A stretch of DNA of 64,000 bases from Candidatus Hydrogenedentota bacterium (GCA_013359265.1 JABWCD010000010.1:62001-126000); one strand, 5' to 3'; positions 48,077 through 58,448 are shown, counted from the first letter of the stretch. A program made the numbers and translations. Notes: a model not told the origin generated them from the sequence alone.

Positions 48077-50707
48077 TTACGTCAATAACTGGAAGTCGAT
48101 GCTAATTTGCATGCTAGTAGCGGACGGGGCTGTCCGCAACTCGACTGAATTGATGTGCAACATCCCCTTTATGTCACCCCAGACAGACTCTAAAGCTGCG
48201 AAATCGTCTCCGGCGGCAATCACTTCGATTCGAGTTATTGGGGCCTTCATGCTGAGGTTGTTTCGCGCTTTCTCTTTTCTCACTTCCGCAATGACGTCGG
48301 ATATGCGTTGATACGTGGACGCGTGCATTGGGAAGGGGATCGATTTAAATTCCTCCGGCGTTGGCCAGGGGCTGCGGTGGATGGTTTCGTTCATTCCGGG
48401 GTCGTTGGCGTAGGTCCAGTGCCAGATTTCTTCCGTGAGGAAGGGCATGAAGGGGGCGAACATTCGGAGCAGCGCGCGGTGGACGAGGCGCAGCGTTGAG
48501 GCGGCGCTGAGGCGGCCTTCGCTGAGTTCTTCTTCGTAGGTGCGCGGTTTTGAGAGTTCGACGTAGTTGTCGCAGAAGGTGCCCCAGAAGAAGTCTTCCG
48601 TGAGCTGCAGCGACTGAGCGTAGTCGAATTGGTCGAAGGCGGCGGTGGCGCGCTCGATGAGCGGGCGCAACTCGCGGACGATTGCGCGGTCGGTTTCGTG
48701 CGTGACGCGTTCCGGGCCGAGCAGCGCGGGGTCGATGCTTTCAAAGCGCCCGAGCACGAACTTCGACGCGTTGAACAGTTTTGTCGCGAGGCGTTTGCCG
48801 ACCTTGAAAACCTGTTCGTCGAATGCGGTGTCCACGCCGGTACGCGCGCGGCCCGCCCAATAGCGGACGCAATCCGCGCCATACTGATCGATCAGCGGTT
48901 CCGGCGTGACGACGTTGCCCTGGCTCTTGGACATTTTCTTGCGGTCCGGGTCGAGAATCCATCCGCTGATGATGACGTTGTACCAGGGCACTTCGCGCTC
49001 GTGCATCCACGCCTTCACGATTGTGTAGAAGGCCCATGTGCGGATGATCTCGTGGCTCTGCGGGCGCACGTCCATGGGGAACAGCTTCTTGTGGCGCTCG
49101 GGATTCAGCGGCCCATGTGTCGCGATTTGGGGGGTGAGCGAACTGGTGGCCCATGTATCGAAGACGTCCGGGTCGCCGGTGAAACCGCCGGGCACGTCGC
49201 GTTGATCCGCGGTGTAACCGCCGGGAACGTCGTCAAGCGGATCGATTGGCAACTGGTTTGCGCGCGGCTTGATGACCTCGTCGTAGAGCACTTCGCCGTT
49301 TTCGCCGAGCTTGTACCACACGGGGATCGGCACGCCGAAGAAACGCTGGCGGCTTAGGCACCAATCCTGGTTGAGGCCGAGCACCCAATTCTCATAGCGC
49401 GCCGCCATGTGCGCGGGGTGCCACTGAATCTTGCGGCCTTGTCCCACGAACGCGTCTTTGTGTTCGAGGATGCGCGTGAACCATTGCCGGGCAGGGATCA
49501 ACTCGAGCGGTCGGTCGCCTTTCTCGAAGTACTTGACCGCGTGCGTCATGTCTTGCTTGGGACGATCAATGACGCCATCGGTCGTGTTTGCGATCTCGAC
49601 AATTATTTTTTGTGCTTGCTTCGCATACTTGCCCTGTAATTGCGAGTAGACGTGATTCGCTTGATCCGGCTCGATGCTGACGAACCGGTGCGCGCTATCG
49701 ACTTCACGCGGATGTAGAAACTTGACAGGCAGTAAGTGACCATCGCGGTCCAGCACCTGACGCGTTGGCAGGTTGTACGTCTTGACCCACTCGACGTCCG
49801 TTTGGTCGCCAAACGTACACACCATCACGACGCCCGTACCCTTTTCGGGATCGGCTTTCGCATCGGACATGATGGGTACGGGCGCATGGAAAAGTGGCGT
49901 GACCGCATTCTTGCCGATGACACCCTTGTATCGATCATCGTCGGGATGGACCAGCACCGCCACGCACGCGGGCAACAATTCGGGGCGGGTTGTCGCAATC
50001 ACGAGGTAATCGCTCGTGCCTTCGATGCCGAATCGCAGGAAGTGGTAGGCGCTGGGTACTTCCTTATCGACCAATTCCGCCTGCGCAATGGCGGTGCGGA
50101 AATCGACATCCCACAGCACAGGCCGTTCGGCCTGGTAGACCTCGCCTTTTTCCAACAGTTCGAGGAAGCTCAACTGAGAAATCTTGCGGCAGTGTTCGTT
50201 GACGGTGGCGTATTCCTGGTCCCAGTCGTAGGACATGCCCATGCGTTGCCACAGGTGGCGGAAGACTTCTTCGTCTTCCTTCGTGGCGATGTCGCAGAGT
50301 TCAATAAAATTCTTGCGCGAGATGGGTTGCGGATCGCCTTTGCGGCCACGTTCGGCCTTGAAGTTCGGGTCGTAATGAACGTGCGGTTCGCATTTCACGT
50401 TGAACAGGTTTTGGACGCGCCGTTCGGTGGGCAGACCGTTGTCGTCCCAACCGATGGGGAAGAAGATGTTCTTGCCGCGCATGCGGTTGAAACGGACGAT
50501 GAAGTCCTGGTGCGAATAGCTGAAGATATGCCCCATGTGCAGCGAGCCGCTTACCGTTGGCGGCGGCGTGTCGACCACAAAGGTTTCCTCGCGCGGGCGG
50601 GAGGGGTCATATGTGTAGGGATTGGTGTTCTGCCAATGCGCGCGCCACTTGGCTTCGACTTCTTCGGGCGCGTAATTTTTCGGCAACTCGGTATTCGGCG
50701 TCGTCAC
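48077..50707 (-). CDS. valS: Valyl-tRNA synthetase
   Basis: Attaches valine to tRNA-Val; cytosolic, class I. 876 aa from GTG 50707, preceded by AGGAA. The HIGH-like HMGH motif is at residues 57-60 (SGSLHMGHIFSYSHQDF) and the KMSKS motif is in RKKMSKSQGNVVTP. Editing-domain and tRNA-binding regions (GWDDNGLPTERRVQ, HEREVPWYNVIISGWIL) are in order. The C-terminal coiled coil of bacterial ValS is shorter than in E. coli. The longer upstream open frame has no start with a Shine-Dalgarno sequence. Confidence 0.93.
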   Translation of the reverse strand: MTTPNTELPKNYAPEEVEAKWRAHWQNTNPYTYDPSRPREETFVVDTPPPTVSGSLHMGHIFSYSHQDFIVRFNRMRGKNIFFPIGWDDNGLPTERRVQNLFNVKCEPHVHYDPNFKAERGRKGDPQPISRKNFIELCDIATKEDEEVFRHLWQRMGMSYDWDQEYATVNEHCRKISQLSFLELLEKGEVYQAERPVLWDVDFRTAIAQAELVDKEVPSAYHFLRFGIEGTSDYLVIATTRPELLPACVAVLVHPDDDRYKGVIGKNAVTPLFHAPVPIMSDAKADPEKGTGVVMVCTFGDQTDVEWVKTYNLPTRQVLDRDGHLLPVKFLHPREVDSAHRFVSIEPDQANHVYSQLQGKYAKQAQKIIVEIANTTDGVIDRPKQDMTHAVKYFEKGDRPLELIPARQWFTRILEHKDAFVGQGRKIQWHPAHMAARYENWVLGLNQDWCLSRQRFFGVPIPVWYKLGENGEVLYDEVIKPRANQLPIDPLDDVPGGYTADQRDVPGGFTGDPDVFDTWATSSLTPQIATHGPLNPERHKKLFPMDVRPQSHEIIRTWAFYTIVKAWMHEREVPWYNVIISGWILDPDRKKMSKSQGNVVTPEPLIDQYGADCVRYWAGRARTGVDTAFDEQVFKVGKRLATKLFNASKFVLGRFESIDPALLGPERVTHETDRAIVRELRPLIERATAAFDQFDYAQSLQLTEDFFWGTFCDNYVELSKPRTYEEELSEGRLSAASTLRLVHRALLRMFAPFMPFLTEEIWHWTYANDPGMNETIHRSPWPTPEEFKSIPFPMHASTYQRISDVIAEVRKEKARNNLSMKAPITRIEVIAAGDDFAALESVWGDIKGMLHINSVELRTAPSATSMQISIDFQLLT

Positions 50708-51623
50708 GGGGATTCCTCGGCTCAACGGATTGAAAGACTGCGGGTTATGCCCGCACGCGAAAGCGAAAAGTATACCAACGGCGCGACCGTTTTTCACGGC
50801 GCCGAGACGATGTCCGTTCGCGATCGTTTCTTAACCATTAGCCCAGCGCGTTGCACTCGCAAATCGCGAAGTAGTGAATAGTGCAGCAGTTAAGAAGTCA
50901 GGAAGCGAGGAAGTCAGGAAGCAAGACGACTATTTTAGAACTCCGGGCTGGTCACACGCTAAGGGGATGAACGTGCGCTCCGGAGGGGCAGTGCGGGAAA
51001 CAGGACATGCACGCTCTTTGCCCCTGGGGTCTGAACTTGGGTGGGGTGTGGCGAGTTCTTTTTGACGAATCAAGGGGGCGGTCGAACCACGGTCGTCGCA
51101 GGCGCCGCTTCCACAGTGGCGCCTCCGATTTGGTACCGCCGCCAGGGGGGTGTGGCGGAATCTTTTTTGACGAAACAAGGGGGGGTGGGGGCCCAATTCG
51201 TCGTAAGTCGTGATTTTCTGGTGGCCGCAGGGTTGGCACCCCCCTGGGAAGACTGAGGTGCAGTTTGCCGAGGGTGGCAGAGTTGCAAGCGAATGATTGC
51301 GGGTTTCGAGTTTCGGGCGGAGAGTGGATCGGGGCCGATCGACGAGTATGGGAGTGAAGGTGTAGAGGTGCGAATGTGCGAAGGTGTGACTCGGTGACAT
51401 GATGCCTTTGCGCGATGGTTTCCTAACCATTAGCCCAGCGTGTTGCACTGGGATGGGAAGAAAGACCGCGAATAGCGTAGTAGCGAGTAGTTTGGAAGCA
51501 AGGCGGCGATTTGGACCGGCGTAACGGTGAACAAACGACGAAAAGGACCAAAACGACCAAAGGGACCTAAACAGTACGAGACGCGATCAACTGTTTCTGG
51601 TCTGCGTCCGGTTTTGGTCCGCT
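50708..51623. other. Intergenic region with short diverged repeats
   Basis: A 916-bp gap. A 37-bp direct repeat (50821-50857 and 51413-51449, TTAACCATTAGCCCAGCG in the first copy) brackets a second pair of ~39-bp repeats (51043-51080 and 51147-51185, sharing GGGGTGTGGCG and TTTTTGACGAA). Open frames here are shadows of these repeats. No gene is recognised. Confidence 0.6.
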
Positions 51624-52277
51624 TTAGCCTTGTTGGATTCCCCACAGCGCCAGCCAGGTGGCCTGTTCGAAAAGATAGTCCAGCGGACCGCTCAAGAATC
51701 TACTGGAAATAAAAATAGCGATAAGGATGCCGAAGGGCCCGATGGATTCGAGCATCTGCTTGCCCGAATCGGGGAGCAGGAAACCGAGCAGCGCCGAGCC
51801 GTCCAGTGGGGGGACGGGGATCATGTTGAACAGCGCGAGCAAGAGGTTGATGTAGATCATCAGCATCCCAAGCTGCAAGAGGAAGACGTCCTGCATTGTT
51901 TCGATGCCTACGGCAATAAACCCAATGCGCAGGAGCAGGATAGTCACAATCGCTATCAGAAGGTTTGACGCCGGTCCGGCAAGGGCTATTAGGACGGGAT
52001 CGCGGCGGAGGTTCTTGAGGTTGCGGGGGTTGTACGGCACCGGCTTTGCCCACCCAAAGAGGAAGGGAATCCGCGTAAAGAACATCATCATCGGCATAAT
52101 CACCGTGCCGATGGGGTCGACGTGTTTGGCCGGGTTCAGGGTCACGCGGCCGAGCAGCCGGGCGGTGGGATCGCCGCACATTTCCGCCACTTTTGCATGG
52201 GACGCCTCGTGGACGCTGAGGGAAAAGACGAGGCAGAAGTACTGCATGATGAAGGCGGCGATGATCTCCGGTTCCAT
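51624..52277 (-). CDS. Site-2 protease family (M50) membrane protein
   Basis: 217 aa from ATG 52277. The zinc ligands are in SLSVHEASHAKVAEMCGDP (HEASH) and PVPPLDGSALLGF, with five or six hydrophobic helices and no CBS or PDZ domain, as in the short YwhC-type branch. Substrate unknown. It is the second M50 protein of the window, the other being the CBS-carrying protein at 12277. Confidence 0.85.
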   Translation of the reverse strand: MEPEIIAAFIMQYFCLVFSLSVHEASHAKVAEMCGDPTARLLGRVTLNPAKHVDPIGTVIMPMMMFFTRIPFLFGWAKPVPYNPRNLKNLRRDPVLIALAGPASNLLIAIVTILLLRIGFIAVGIETMQDVFLLQLGMLMIYINLLLALFNMIPVPPLDGSALLGFLLPDSGKQMLESIGPFGILIAIFISSRFLSGPLDYLFEQATWLALWGIQQG

Positions 52278-52501
52278 GAATATTCCCGAGGGGTGAACTG
52301 TTTCGGGCAGTATACGAGGGGGGCGCTCCGCAGTCAAAAAAGCCGTGAAAAGGCGGGGTTGGCCCATATAAGCAGTGGGCTGGAAAAGACTTGCACGAAT
52401 GGACCCCTTCCCGTATAATCCAAATCGTCTTAGATTTTGCTAGGTCCATGCCGCACAGCAACTTTCGGGTGCTTACCCGGCCAAATGGAGGGTCCGGCTC
52501 G

Positions 52502-52834
52502 GTGACAATGACAAAACGCGAACTCGTGATTCGAGTTGCCAACACGCTCGGCATGACGCAAAGCGATGTAGCCAAGATCATTGAAGGGGCCTTCGATACG
52601 ATTTCCCGCACGCTTGCCGAGGGCGAACGTTGGGAGTTGCGCGATTTTGGCGTGTTCGAAGTGAAGACGCGCGCAAGCCGCATCGGCCGCAACCCGCGCA
52701 CCGGCGATCAAGTGCCTGTGCCGGAACGCCGCGTGGTTACGTTCCGCCCCGGCAAGAAGATGAAAGAACTGATCTGCGGCGAAGCGCCCGCCGAAGGGGC
52801 CGCGCAACCGTCCGGCGAAACGCCGTCGATATAG
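52502..52834 (+). CDS. HU/IHF family DNA-binding protein
   Basis: 110-aa histone-like protein that bends DNA. GTG 52502 is preferred because GGAGGG sits 9 bases upstream, giving MTMTKRELVIRVANTLG. The HU arm motif is in GRNPRTGDQVPVPERRVVTFRPGKKMKE, and the C-terminus has a short extra tail (GEAPAEGAAQPSGETPS). It lies alone between a protease and the agmatine genes. Confidence 0.9.
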   Translation: MTMTKRELVIRVANTLGMTQSDVAKIIEGAFDTISRTLAEGERWELRDFGVFEVKTRASRIGRNPRTGDQVPVPERRVVTFRPGKKMKELICGEAPAEGAAQPSGETPSI

Positions 52835-52958
52835 CGCGGAGCATCTCTACACCGTTGGTATCATTGGTCCCGTCCGAAGTTCCTCTCGTTGTTGGTGAGG
52901 GATTTCTCCTCACGCGCCTGCCTACAGCACTACCGTATGCGACCCGGAGGGCGATGGC

Positions 52959-53996
52959 GTGATTGGGCACGGTATTGTGCGATTGCCCGCCGAATGGGAG
53001 CCGCAGTCCGCCATCCAGCTTACGTGGCCGCACGCAAACTCCGACTGGGGCCCGACGCTCCATGAGGTCGAACCGTGTTTTGACGCGATCGCAGCCGCTA
53101 TCAGCCGTTACGAGGTGGTGCTGATTGCGTGCTCCGATCCAGGACACGTGAAGCAGCGGTTGGAGCGCGCCGGCGCCGTGATGGAAAACGTTCGCGCGTA
53201 CAAGGCCGACACAAACGATACGTGGGCGCGGGACCACGGGCCGATCACGGTCGAGCGCAATGGCGGGTTGGCGTTGCTCGATTTTGGTTTCAACGGATGG
53301 GGCGGCAAATACCCTGCCGATCTCGATGACGCACTCACGACCGCGCTCTTCGCGCAGAAGGCGTTTGGGGACATCCTCATGGAATCGATCCCTGTTGTGC
53401 TCGAGGGTGGCTCGATCGAGAGCGACGGGCGCGGGACGATTTTGACGACCACATCGTGTCTGTTGAATCCGAATCGCAACGGAGAGACCACGGAATCGGA
53501 GGCGGAATTTGTCCTGCGCGAACACCTTGGCGCGCACCGTGTGCTTTGGCTGAACCACGGTCAACTCGAAGGCGACGACACGGACGGTCACATCGATACA
53601 CTGGCGCGGTTTTGCAGTCCGAATACCATTGCATATGTTGCGTGCTCGAACAAGCGCGACAAGCACTACAAACCGATGAAGGCCATGGAAGAGGAACTGC
53701 GCGCGTTGCGCACGGACGACGGCGAACCGTACACGCTTGTACCGTTGCCTTGGCCGAAGGCGTGTTACGACGACGACAAGAACCGCCTCCCGGCAACGTA
53801 CGCCAATTTTCTGATTGTCAACGGCGCGGTGCTCGTACCCGCGTACAACGATCCGGCGGATGCGAAAGCGCTGGACATCATCGGCGGATGCTTCCCCGGG
53901 CGCGAAATCGTAGGCATCGATTGCAGGCCCTTGATCGTGCAGCACGGTTCGCTGCATTGTGTGACCATGCAGATTCCCGCGGGAGTTCAGGTATGA
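52959..53996 (+). CDS. aguA: Agmatine deiminase
   Basis: Hydrolyses agmatine to N-carbamoylputrescine and ammonia. 345 aa. The catalytic residues of the peptidyl-arginine-deiminase fold are visible: NDTWARDHGP, EGGSIESDG, LEGDDTDGHIDTLARF (His-Asp), and the nucleophilic cysteine near residue 334 in HGSLHCVTMQIP. GTG 52959 is preceded by GGAGGG. The next gene starts in its stop codon (ATGA) and supplies the second step to putrescine. Confidence 0.88.
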   Translation: MIGHGIVRLPAEWEPQSAIQLTWPHANSDWGPTLHEVEPCFDAIAAAISRYEVVLIACSDPGHVKQRLERAGAVMENVRAYKADTNDTWARDHGPITVERNGGLALLDFGFNGWGGKYPADLDDALTTALFAQKAFGDILMESIPVVLEGGSIESDGRGTILTTTSCLLNPNRNGETTESEAEFVLREHLGAHRVLWLNHGQLEGDDTDGHIDTLARFCSPNTIAYVACSNKRDKHYKPMKAMEEELRALRTDDGEPYTLVPLPWPKACYDDDKNRLPATYANFLIVNGAVLVPAYNDPADAKALDIIGGCFPGREIVGIDCRPLIVQHGSLHCVTMQIPAGVQV

Positions 53997-54880
53997 ACGA
54001 CACCTTGACGGTCGCGATGGTGCAGCAGGCATGTGGCGCCGACCTCGAACAGAATCTTGAGCTCTCTCTCCGGTTCATTCGCGATGCCGCCGATCGCGGG
54101 GCGAAGCTCGTCGTGTTGCAGGAACTGCATGGCGGGCCGTACTTCTGCCAGTGCGAGGACACGTCGTATTTCGATTGGGCCGAATCGATTCCCGGCCCCT
54201 CGGCGGCGCGATTGGGCATGCAGGCGCGCGAATCCGGCGTAGTGATTGTGTCGTCCTTGTTCGAGCGCCGCGCGGCCGGCGTCTATCACAACACCGCGGT
54301 CGTGTTCGAAGCGGACGGGTCGATTGCCGGCAAGTATAGGAAGATGCACATTCCGGATGACCCAGGGTTTTACGAAAAGTTCTACTTCACGCCCGGCGAT
54401 CTCGGGTTCCATCCCATCGATACGTCCGCCGGCAAACTCGGCGTGCTGGTGTGTTGGGACCAATGGTTCCCCGAAGCCGCGCGCCTGATGGCGTTGCGGG
54501 GCGCGGACATCCTCATTTACCCGACGGCGATCGGATGGACGCCCAGCGATGCCGATGACGAGAAGAACCGCCAGCGCGACGCGTGGACGACAGTTCAACG
54601 CAGCCACGCGATTGCGAACGGGCTGCCGCTTGTTGTGGTGAACCGCACCGGGTTCGAGCCCGATCCCTCCGGCGCCTCCGACGGTATCCACTTCTGGGGC
54701 AGCAGCTTCGCCGCGGGCCCCCAAGGCGAGGTACTCGCGCAAGGCGGCATCGACGCGGAGCAGGTCATCCTCGCCGAAATCGAGCGCGCGCGCACCGAGC
54801 GCGTTCGCCGCATTTGGCCCTTTCTGCGCGATCGCCGCGTTGATGCGTACCAGGGCCTTGATCAACGCCTGCTGGATTAG
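53993..54880 (+). CDS. aguB: N-carbamoylputrescine amidase
   Basis: 295-aa nitrilase-family enzyme converting N-carbamoylputrescine to putrescine, CO2 and ammonia. The Glu-Lys-Cys triad is seen in VVLQELHGGPYFCQ, GKYRKMHIPDDPG and LGVLVCWDQWFPE. The YFCQ and SYFDWAE residues are typical of this subgroup. ATGA overlap with aguA. The transporter downstream may import the substrate. Confidence 0.9.
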   Translation: MNDTLTVAMVQQACGADLEQNLELSLRFIRDAADRGAKLVVLQELHGGPYFCQCEDTSYFDWAESIPGPSAARLGMQARESGVVIVSSLFERRAAGVYHNTAVVFEADGSIAGKYRKMHIPDDPGFYEKFYFTPGDLGFHPIDTSAGKLGVLVCWDQWFPEAARLMALRGADILIYPTAIGWTPSDADDEKNRQRDAWTTVQRSHAIANGLPLVVVNRTGFEPDPSGASDGIHFWGSSFAAGPQGEVLAQGGIDAEQVILAEIERARTERVRRIWPFLRDRRVDAYQGLDQRLLD

Positions 54881-54883
54881 TCC

Positions 54884-56263
54884 GTGAACTGGGTCCTCAC
54901 CGGCGTCATCGTCTACGTGCTCGCGCAACTCGCGGTCGGCCTCTACGTTTCCCGCCGAAACAAGACGGAAACCGACTACCTGCTTGCCGGCCGGCGACTT
55001 GGTTACGTGATGGTGACGATGAGCGTGTTTGCCACGTGGTTTGGCGCTGAGACGTGCATCGGGTCGGCCGGCGCGGTGTATGACGAAGGGTTGTCGGGTA
55101 GCAGGGCCGACCCGTTCGGTTACACGATCTGCTTACTTGTGATGGGTGCACTTTTTGCAGTGCCGTTGTACCGCAGACAATTGACGACGCTGGGCGATTT
55201 GTTTCGTCAGCGTTACGGCGGCGGTGTTGAGAAAATCGCGGCAATTGTGATCATCCCGAGTTCGGTGATTTGGGCGGGCGCGCAGATACATGCATTCGGC
55301 CAAGTCGTGTCCGCGATCTCGACGATACCGGTCGCGGTGTCGATTCCCGCGGCTGCGCTTGTTGTTATCGTATACACCGGCTCCGGCGGGCTGCTCGCCG
55401 ACGCCGTAACGGACGTGCTGCAAGGCATCGTGCTGATTCTCGGGTTGTTCGCGACCTTCATCGCTGTTTTCGTCGCGCTTGGCGGCCCAAGCGCGGCTGT
55501 AGCGCAAATCGATCCGACGCGGTTGAACCTGTTTGGTTCTGAGTCGAGCATTTTCGAGCGTATTGAGGCCTGGGCCGTGCCCATCTTCGGATCGGTGCTG
55601 GCGCAGGAACTCGTGTCGCGGACGTTGGCGGCGCGCGACGAACGGGTTGCACAGCGATCGGCGTTCATGGGCGCCGGCATCTACCTTATTGTCGGCTCCT
55701 TGCCGGTACTGATTGCGTTGGCGGGAAGTTCGCTCGTGGGCAAAATCGAGGAACCGGACCAGTTTCTTCCAACGGTGGCGATGAAACTCCTGCATCCAGC
55801 GCTATACGTCGTGTTCGCCGGCGCGCTCATCTCCGCCATTTTGTCCACGGTTGACAGCGCGCTTCTGGCCGCGGCCGCGCTCGCATCGCACAACGTCATT
55901 CTGCCCGTGATGCCGGGCATCTCGGAGCGTGGGAAAGTGCGGCTAGCGCGTAGCTGTGTCATTGCCTTCGGCGTGGCGGCGTACTTCTTTGCCATCCGCG
56001 AGGGCACCGTGCACGACAAGGTGGAGGAAGCGTCCGCGTTCGGCAGCGCCGGGATACTGATCGTTGGGGTGTTCGCGATGTTCAGCGGATACGGCGGCAA
56101 ATGGGCAGCGGGGGCGTCGCTGCTGGTTGGCAGCGGAGCGTGGCTCATCGCGAACTTTCAGATGGGGTTACCCTATCCGTATTTGTGCGCGCTGGCAGCG
56201 TCGCTTGTCGTGTATCTGGCTATCGCCGCGATAGAGCCGAATGTGACGCAAACGTCCACGTAA
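54884..56263 (+). CDS. Sodium:solute symporter family permease
   Basis: 459-aa inner-membrane protein with about 13 helices. The N-terminal segments LAGRRLGYVMVTMSVFATWFGAETCIGSAG and LYRRQLTTLGDLFRQRYGG are family hallmarks, and the middle contains AGALISAILSTVDSALLAAAALASHN. It starts GTG 54884, three bases after aguB, so it is probably co-transcribed and may carry agmatine, a polyamine or another solute. Confidence 0.85.
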   Translation: MNWVLTGVIVYVLAQLAVGLYVSRRNKTETDYLLAGRRLGYVMVTMSVFATWFGAETCIGSAGAVYDEGLSGSRADPFGYTICLLVMGALFAVPLYRRQLTTLGDLFRQRYGGGVEKIAAIVIIPSSVIWAGAQIHAFGQVVSAISTIPVAVSIPAAALVVIVYTGSGGLLADAVTDVLQGIVLILGLFATFIAVFVALGGPSAAVAQIDPTRLNLFGSESSIFERIEAWAVPIFGSVLAQELVSRTLAARDERVAQRSAFMGAGIYLIVGSLPVLIALAGSSLVGKIEEPDQFLPTVAMKLLHPALYVVFAGALISAILSTVDSALLAAAALASHNVILPVMPGISERGKVRLARSCVIAFGVAAYFFAIREGTVHDKVEEASAFGSAGILIVGVFAMFSGYGGKWAAGASLLVGSGAWLIANFQMGLPYPYLCALAASLVVYLAIAAIEPNVTQTST

Positions 56264-56328
56264 ACTGGCGGGATCAGGCCAGTTTCAGGTATCCTATCCC
56301 ATTGAGACCAATTGGATTGGAACCGATC

Positions 56329-57177
56329 ATGTCGCTCGCGATTGATATTGTGTTTTACGCCGCGTTTGCGCTGTTTGCGGCGTCGACGCTCACGTCGTAT
56401 CTGTACCTCCGCGCGGACAAGGGAGGGATGCTGGGGGTGACTCAGCGCGCCATTGCCGTGGCTGCCGGATTATTGTTCGCGGCATTTTGCCTGCGATGGG
56501 CGAGCTACGGCCGGATTCCGCTGACGAACATGGTCGACATTGTCAATGTCCTGTTAGTCATGTCGACGGCGATTGTCATCGCATTGGTCCGGCGCGAGTC
56601 GCTCCGCCCGCTGGTCTGCTATTACGCGCCGCCCCTGGCGGCGCTGTCGCTGCTCAACGTGATGCTCAGTTTCGGGAAACTGCACGACGAGCCGAAGGAA
56701 CTCAATGATGTATTTCTCGCGATACACGTCGGGCTGGCATTTCTCGCCTACGCACTGTTTCTCATCGCTAGCCTCACCAGCGCCGTGTACATCGTCCAGG
56801 CCCGGCGCCTGAAATCGCCGCTATCGTCGGCCACGACCGCAAAGCTGCCGCCGCTCGAACACCTCGATGCGACGCTGTTTCGTCTCATCGCGTGGGGGTA
56901 TCCGTTCTTCGCGATTACCTTGATACTCGGTTTTGTCGGCGCGTATCTGTACTCGAACGAACTCGATGCCCGCTGGTGGCTCTCGGCGAAAATTCTCTAT
57001 GCGGTCTTTATGGCCGCGCTCTATTCCTTCTCGTTTCATTCGCGGCGTTTGGGGTTGCTTCGCGGGCAAAAGCTTGCGTACGTCATGGTCATCGGCTTCG
57101 GGCTGATGCTCGCCATTTACCTGCTGCTCGGCGTGACCGACCTGAAAGACCTCGGGTTCTGGAGCACGCGCGCATGA
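56329..57177 (+). CDS. CcsA/HemX-like cytochrome c assembly-type membrane protein
   Basis: 282 aa and eight hydrophobic segments. FCLRWASYGRIPLTNMVDIVNVL resembles the haem-handling WWD-like region and HVGLAFLAYALFLIASLTSAVYI the conserved histidine segments of CcsA/ResC/HemX proteins. Adjacent to and overlapping hemA (ATGA), so it is probably HemX-like, which in other bacteria affects glutamyl-tRNA reductase amount; a role in cytochrome c maturation is an alternative. ATG 56329 follows TTGGA. Confidence 0.78.
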   Translation: MSLAIDIVFYAAFALFAASTLTSYLYLRADKGGMLGVTQRAIAVAAGLLFAAFCLRWASYGRIPLTNMVDIVNVLLVMSTAIVIALVRRESLRPLVCYYAPPLAALSLLNVMLSFGKLHDEPKELNDVFLAIHVGLAFLAYALFLIASLTSAVYIVQARRLKSPLSSATTAKLPPLEHLDATLFRLIAWGYPFFAITLILGFVGAYLYSNELDARWWLSAKILYAVFMAALYSFSFHSRRLGLLRGQKLAYVMVIGFGLMLAIYLLLGVTDLKDLGFWSTRA

Positions 57178-58448
57178 ATCTGGTCGTCGTTGGCTTGAGC
57201 CATCACACCAGTTCGGTGGAGCTGCGCGAGCGGCTGCATTTTCCCGACTCGGCGTTGCCGAATGCGCTGATGCACCTGCGCGGGTTGCTGGGTGACGCGG
57301 GCGTCGTTGTCTTGAGCACGTGCAACCGCGTCGAAATCTACGCGAGCACCGAGGCCGCGGTGGGCGAAGCGCACGCGACGATTCGCCGCTTTATCGGTGA
57401 CTGGCACAAGGTGCCCGAATCGGAATTCGACGAGGCGCTCTACGAGTATGACGGCCGCGAAGCGGTCGGCCATTTATTTCGCGTGGCGTCGAGTCTGGAC
57501 AGCCTCGTTGTCGGTGAAGCGCAGATACTCGGCCAAGTGCACGACGCGTTCAACGTCTCGCAATCGGAGCAATGCACGGACAAGATTACGAGCGTACTGT
57601 TTCAGCGCGCGTTCGCCATTGCGAAAGACGTCCGATCGCGTTCGAGCATCAGCGCGGGCAAGGTATCGATTGGAAGCGTTGCGGTCGATCTCGCCGTATC
57701 GATTTTCTCCGATCTTGCCGGCAAGACGGTGATGGTCATCGGGTCGGGCAAGATGGGCGAGGTGACGTTGCGCAGCCTGGTGTCGCGCGGTGTGGACCGC
57801 GTGCTGCTGGTGAACCGCAGCGAAGAGAAGGCGATGAGCCTGGCGGAGCGCGTTCGCGGCGAGCCGCTGCCGCTCACGGCGATGGAAGAGAACCTGCCCC
57901 GCGCCGATATTGTCATCTCGTCCACCGCGGCGCCGCAGTACCTGCTGTCGACCGCGCATTTTCAGCGCGCGCTTAAGCGCCGCGGTTACGCGCCCTTCTG
58001 CGTGATCGACATTGCGGTGCCGCGCAACGTGGACCCGGCGGTGAAGAAGATGGACAACGTGTTTCTCTACGACGTGGACGACTTGCAGGGCGTTGCCAAC
58101 GCAAACCTCGATGCGCGGCGCCAGGAAATCGATTTGTGCATGAAGCGGATCGACGAAGGCGTCGAGCAATTCTGGAGTTGGTTGCAGGGTCTCGTCGCCG
58201 AACCGACCATCGTGTCGATGGCGGCGGAATTCAACGCTATCCGGGAACGCGAGTTGCACAAGTTGTTCGTTACGCTGCCCGACCTGACGGAAAAGCAGCG
58301 GGAAGAAATCGCGGTGTATTCCAAGCGCTTCGCAAACGCGCTGCTTCATCGCCCGACCGTTCAACTCAAACGCGAAGTCGCCGACCAGGATCCGAGCAAG
58401 GTACTGCACCTTGTGAAGCGGCTGTTTGGACTCAAGGAGGGTTCGTAA
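57174..58448 (+). CDS. hemA: Glutamyl-tRNA reductase
   Basis: First committed step of the C5 pathway: NADPH reduction of glutamyl-tRNA to glutamate-1-semialdehyde. 424 aa. The active-site cysteine is C50 in VVLSTCNRVEIYAS, the substrate region SLVVGEAQILGQVHDAF follows, and the NADP fold is VMVIGSGKMGEVTL. The C-terminal dimerisation region is present in full. ATGA overlap with the upstream membrane protein; the stop overlaps hemC by one base. Confidence 0.94.
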   Translation: MNLVVVGLSHHTSSVELRERLHFPDSALPNALMHLRGLLGDAGVVVLSTCNRVEIYASTEAAVGEAHATIRRFIGDWHKVPESEFDEALYEYDGREAVGHLFRVASSLDSLVVGEAQILGQVHDAFNVSQSEQCTDKITSVLFQRAFAIAKDVRSRSSISAGKVSIGSVAVDLAVSIFSDLAGKTVMVIGSGKMGEVTLRSLVSRGVDRVLLVNRSEEKAMSLAERVRGEPLPLTAMEENLPRADIVISSTAAPQYLLSTAHFQRALKRRGYAPFCVIDIAVPRNVDPAVKKMDNVFLYDVDDLQGVANANLDARRQEIDLCMKRIDEGVEQFWSWLQGLVAEPTIVSMAAEFNAIRERELHKLFVTLPDLTEKQREEIAVYSKRFANALLHRPTVQLKREVADQDPSKVLHLVKRLFGLKEGS

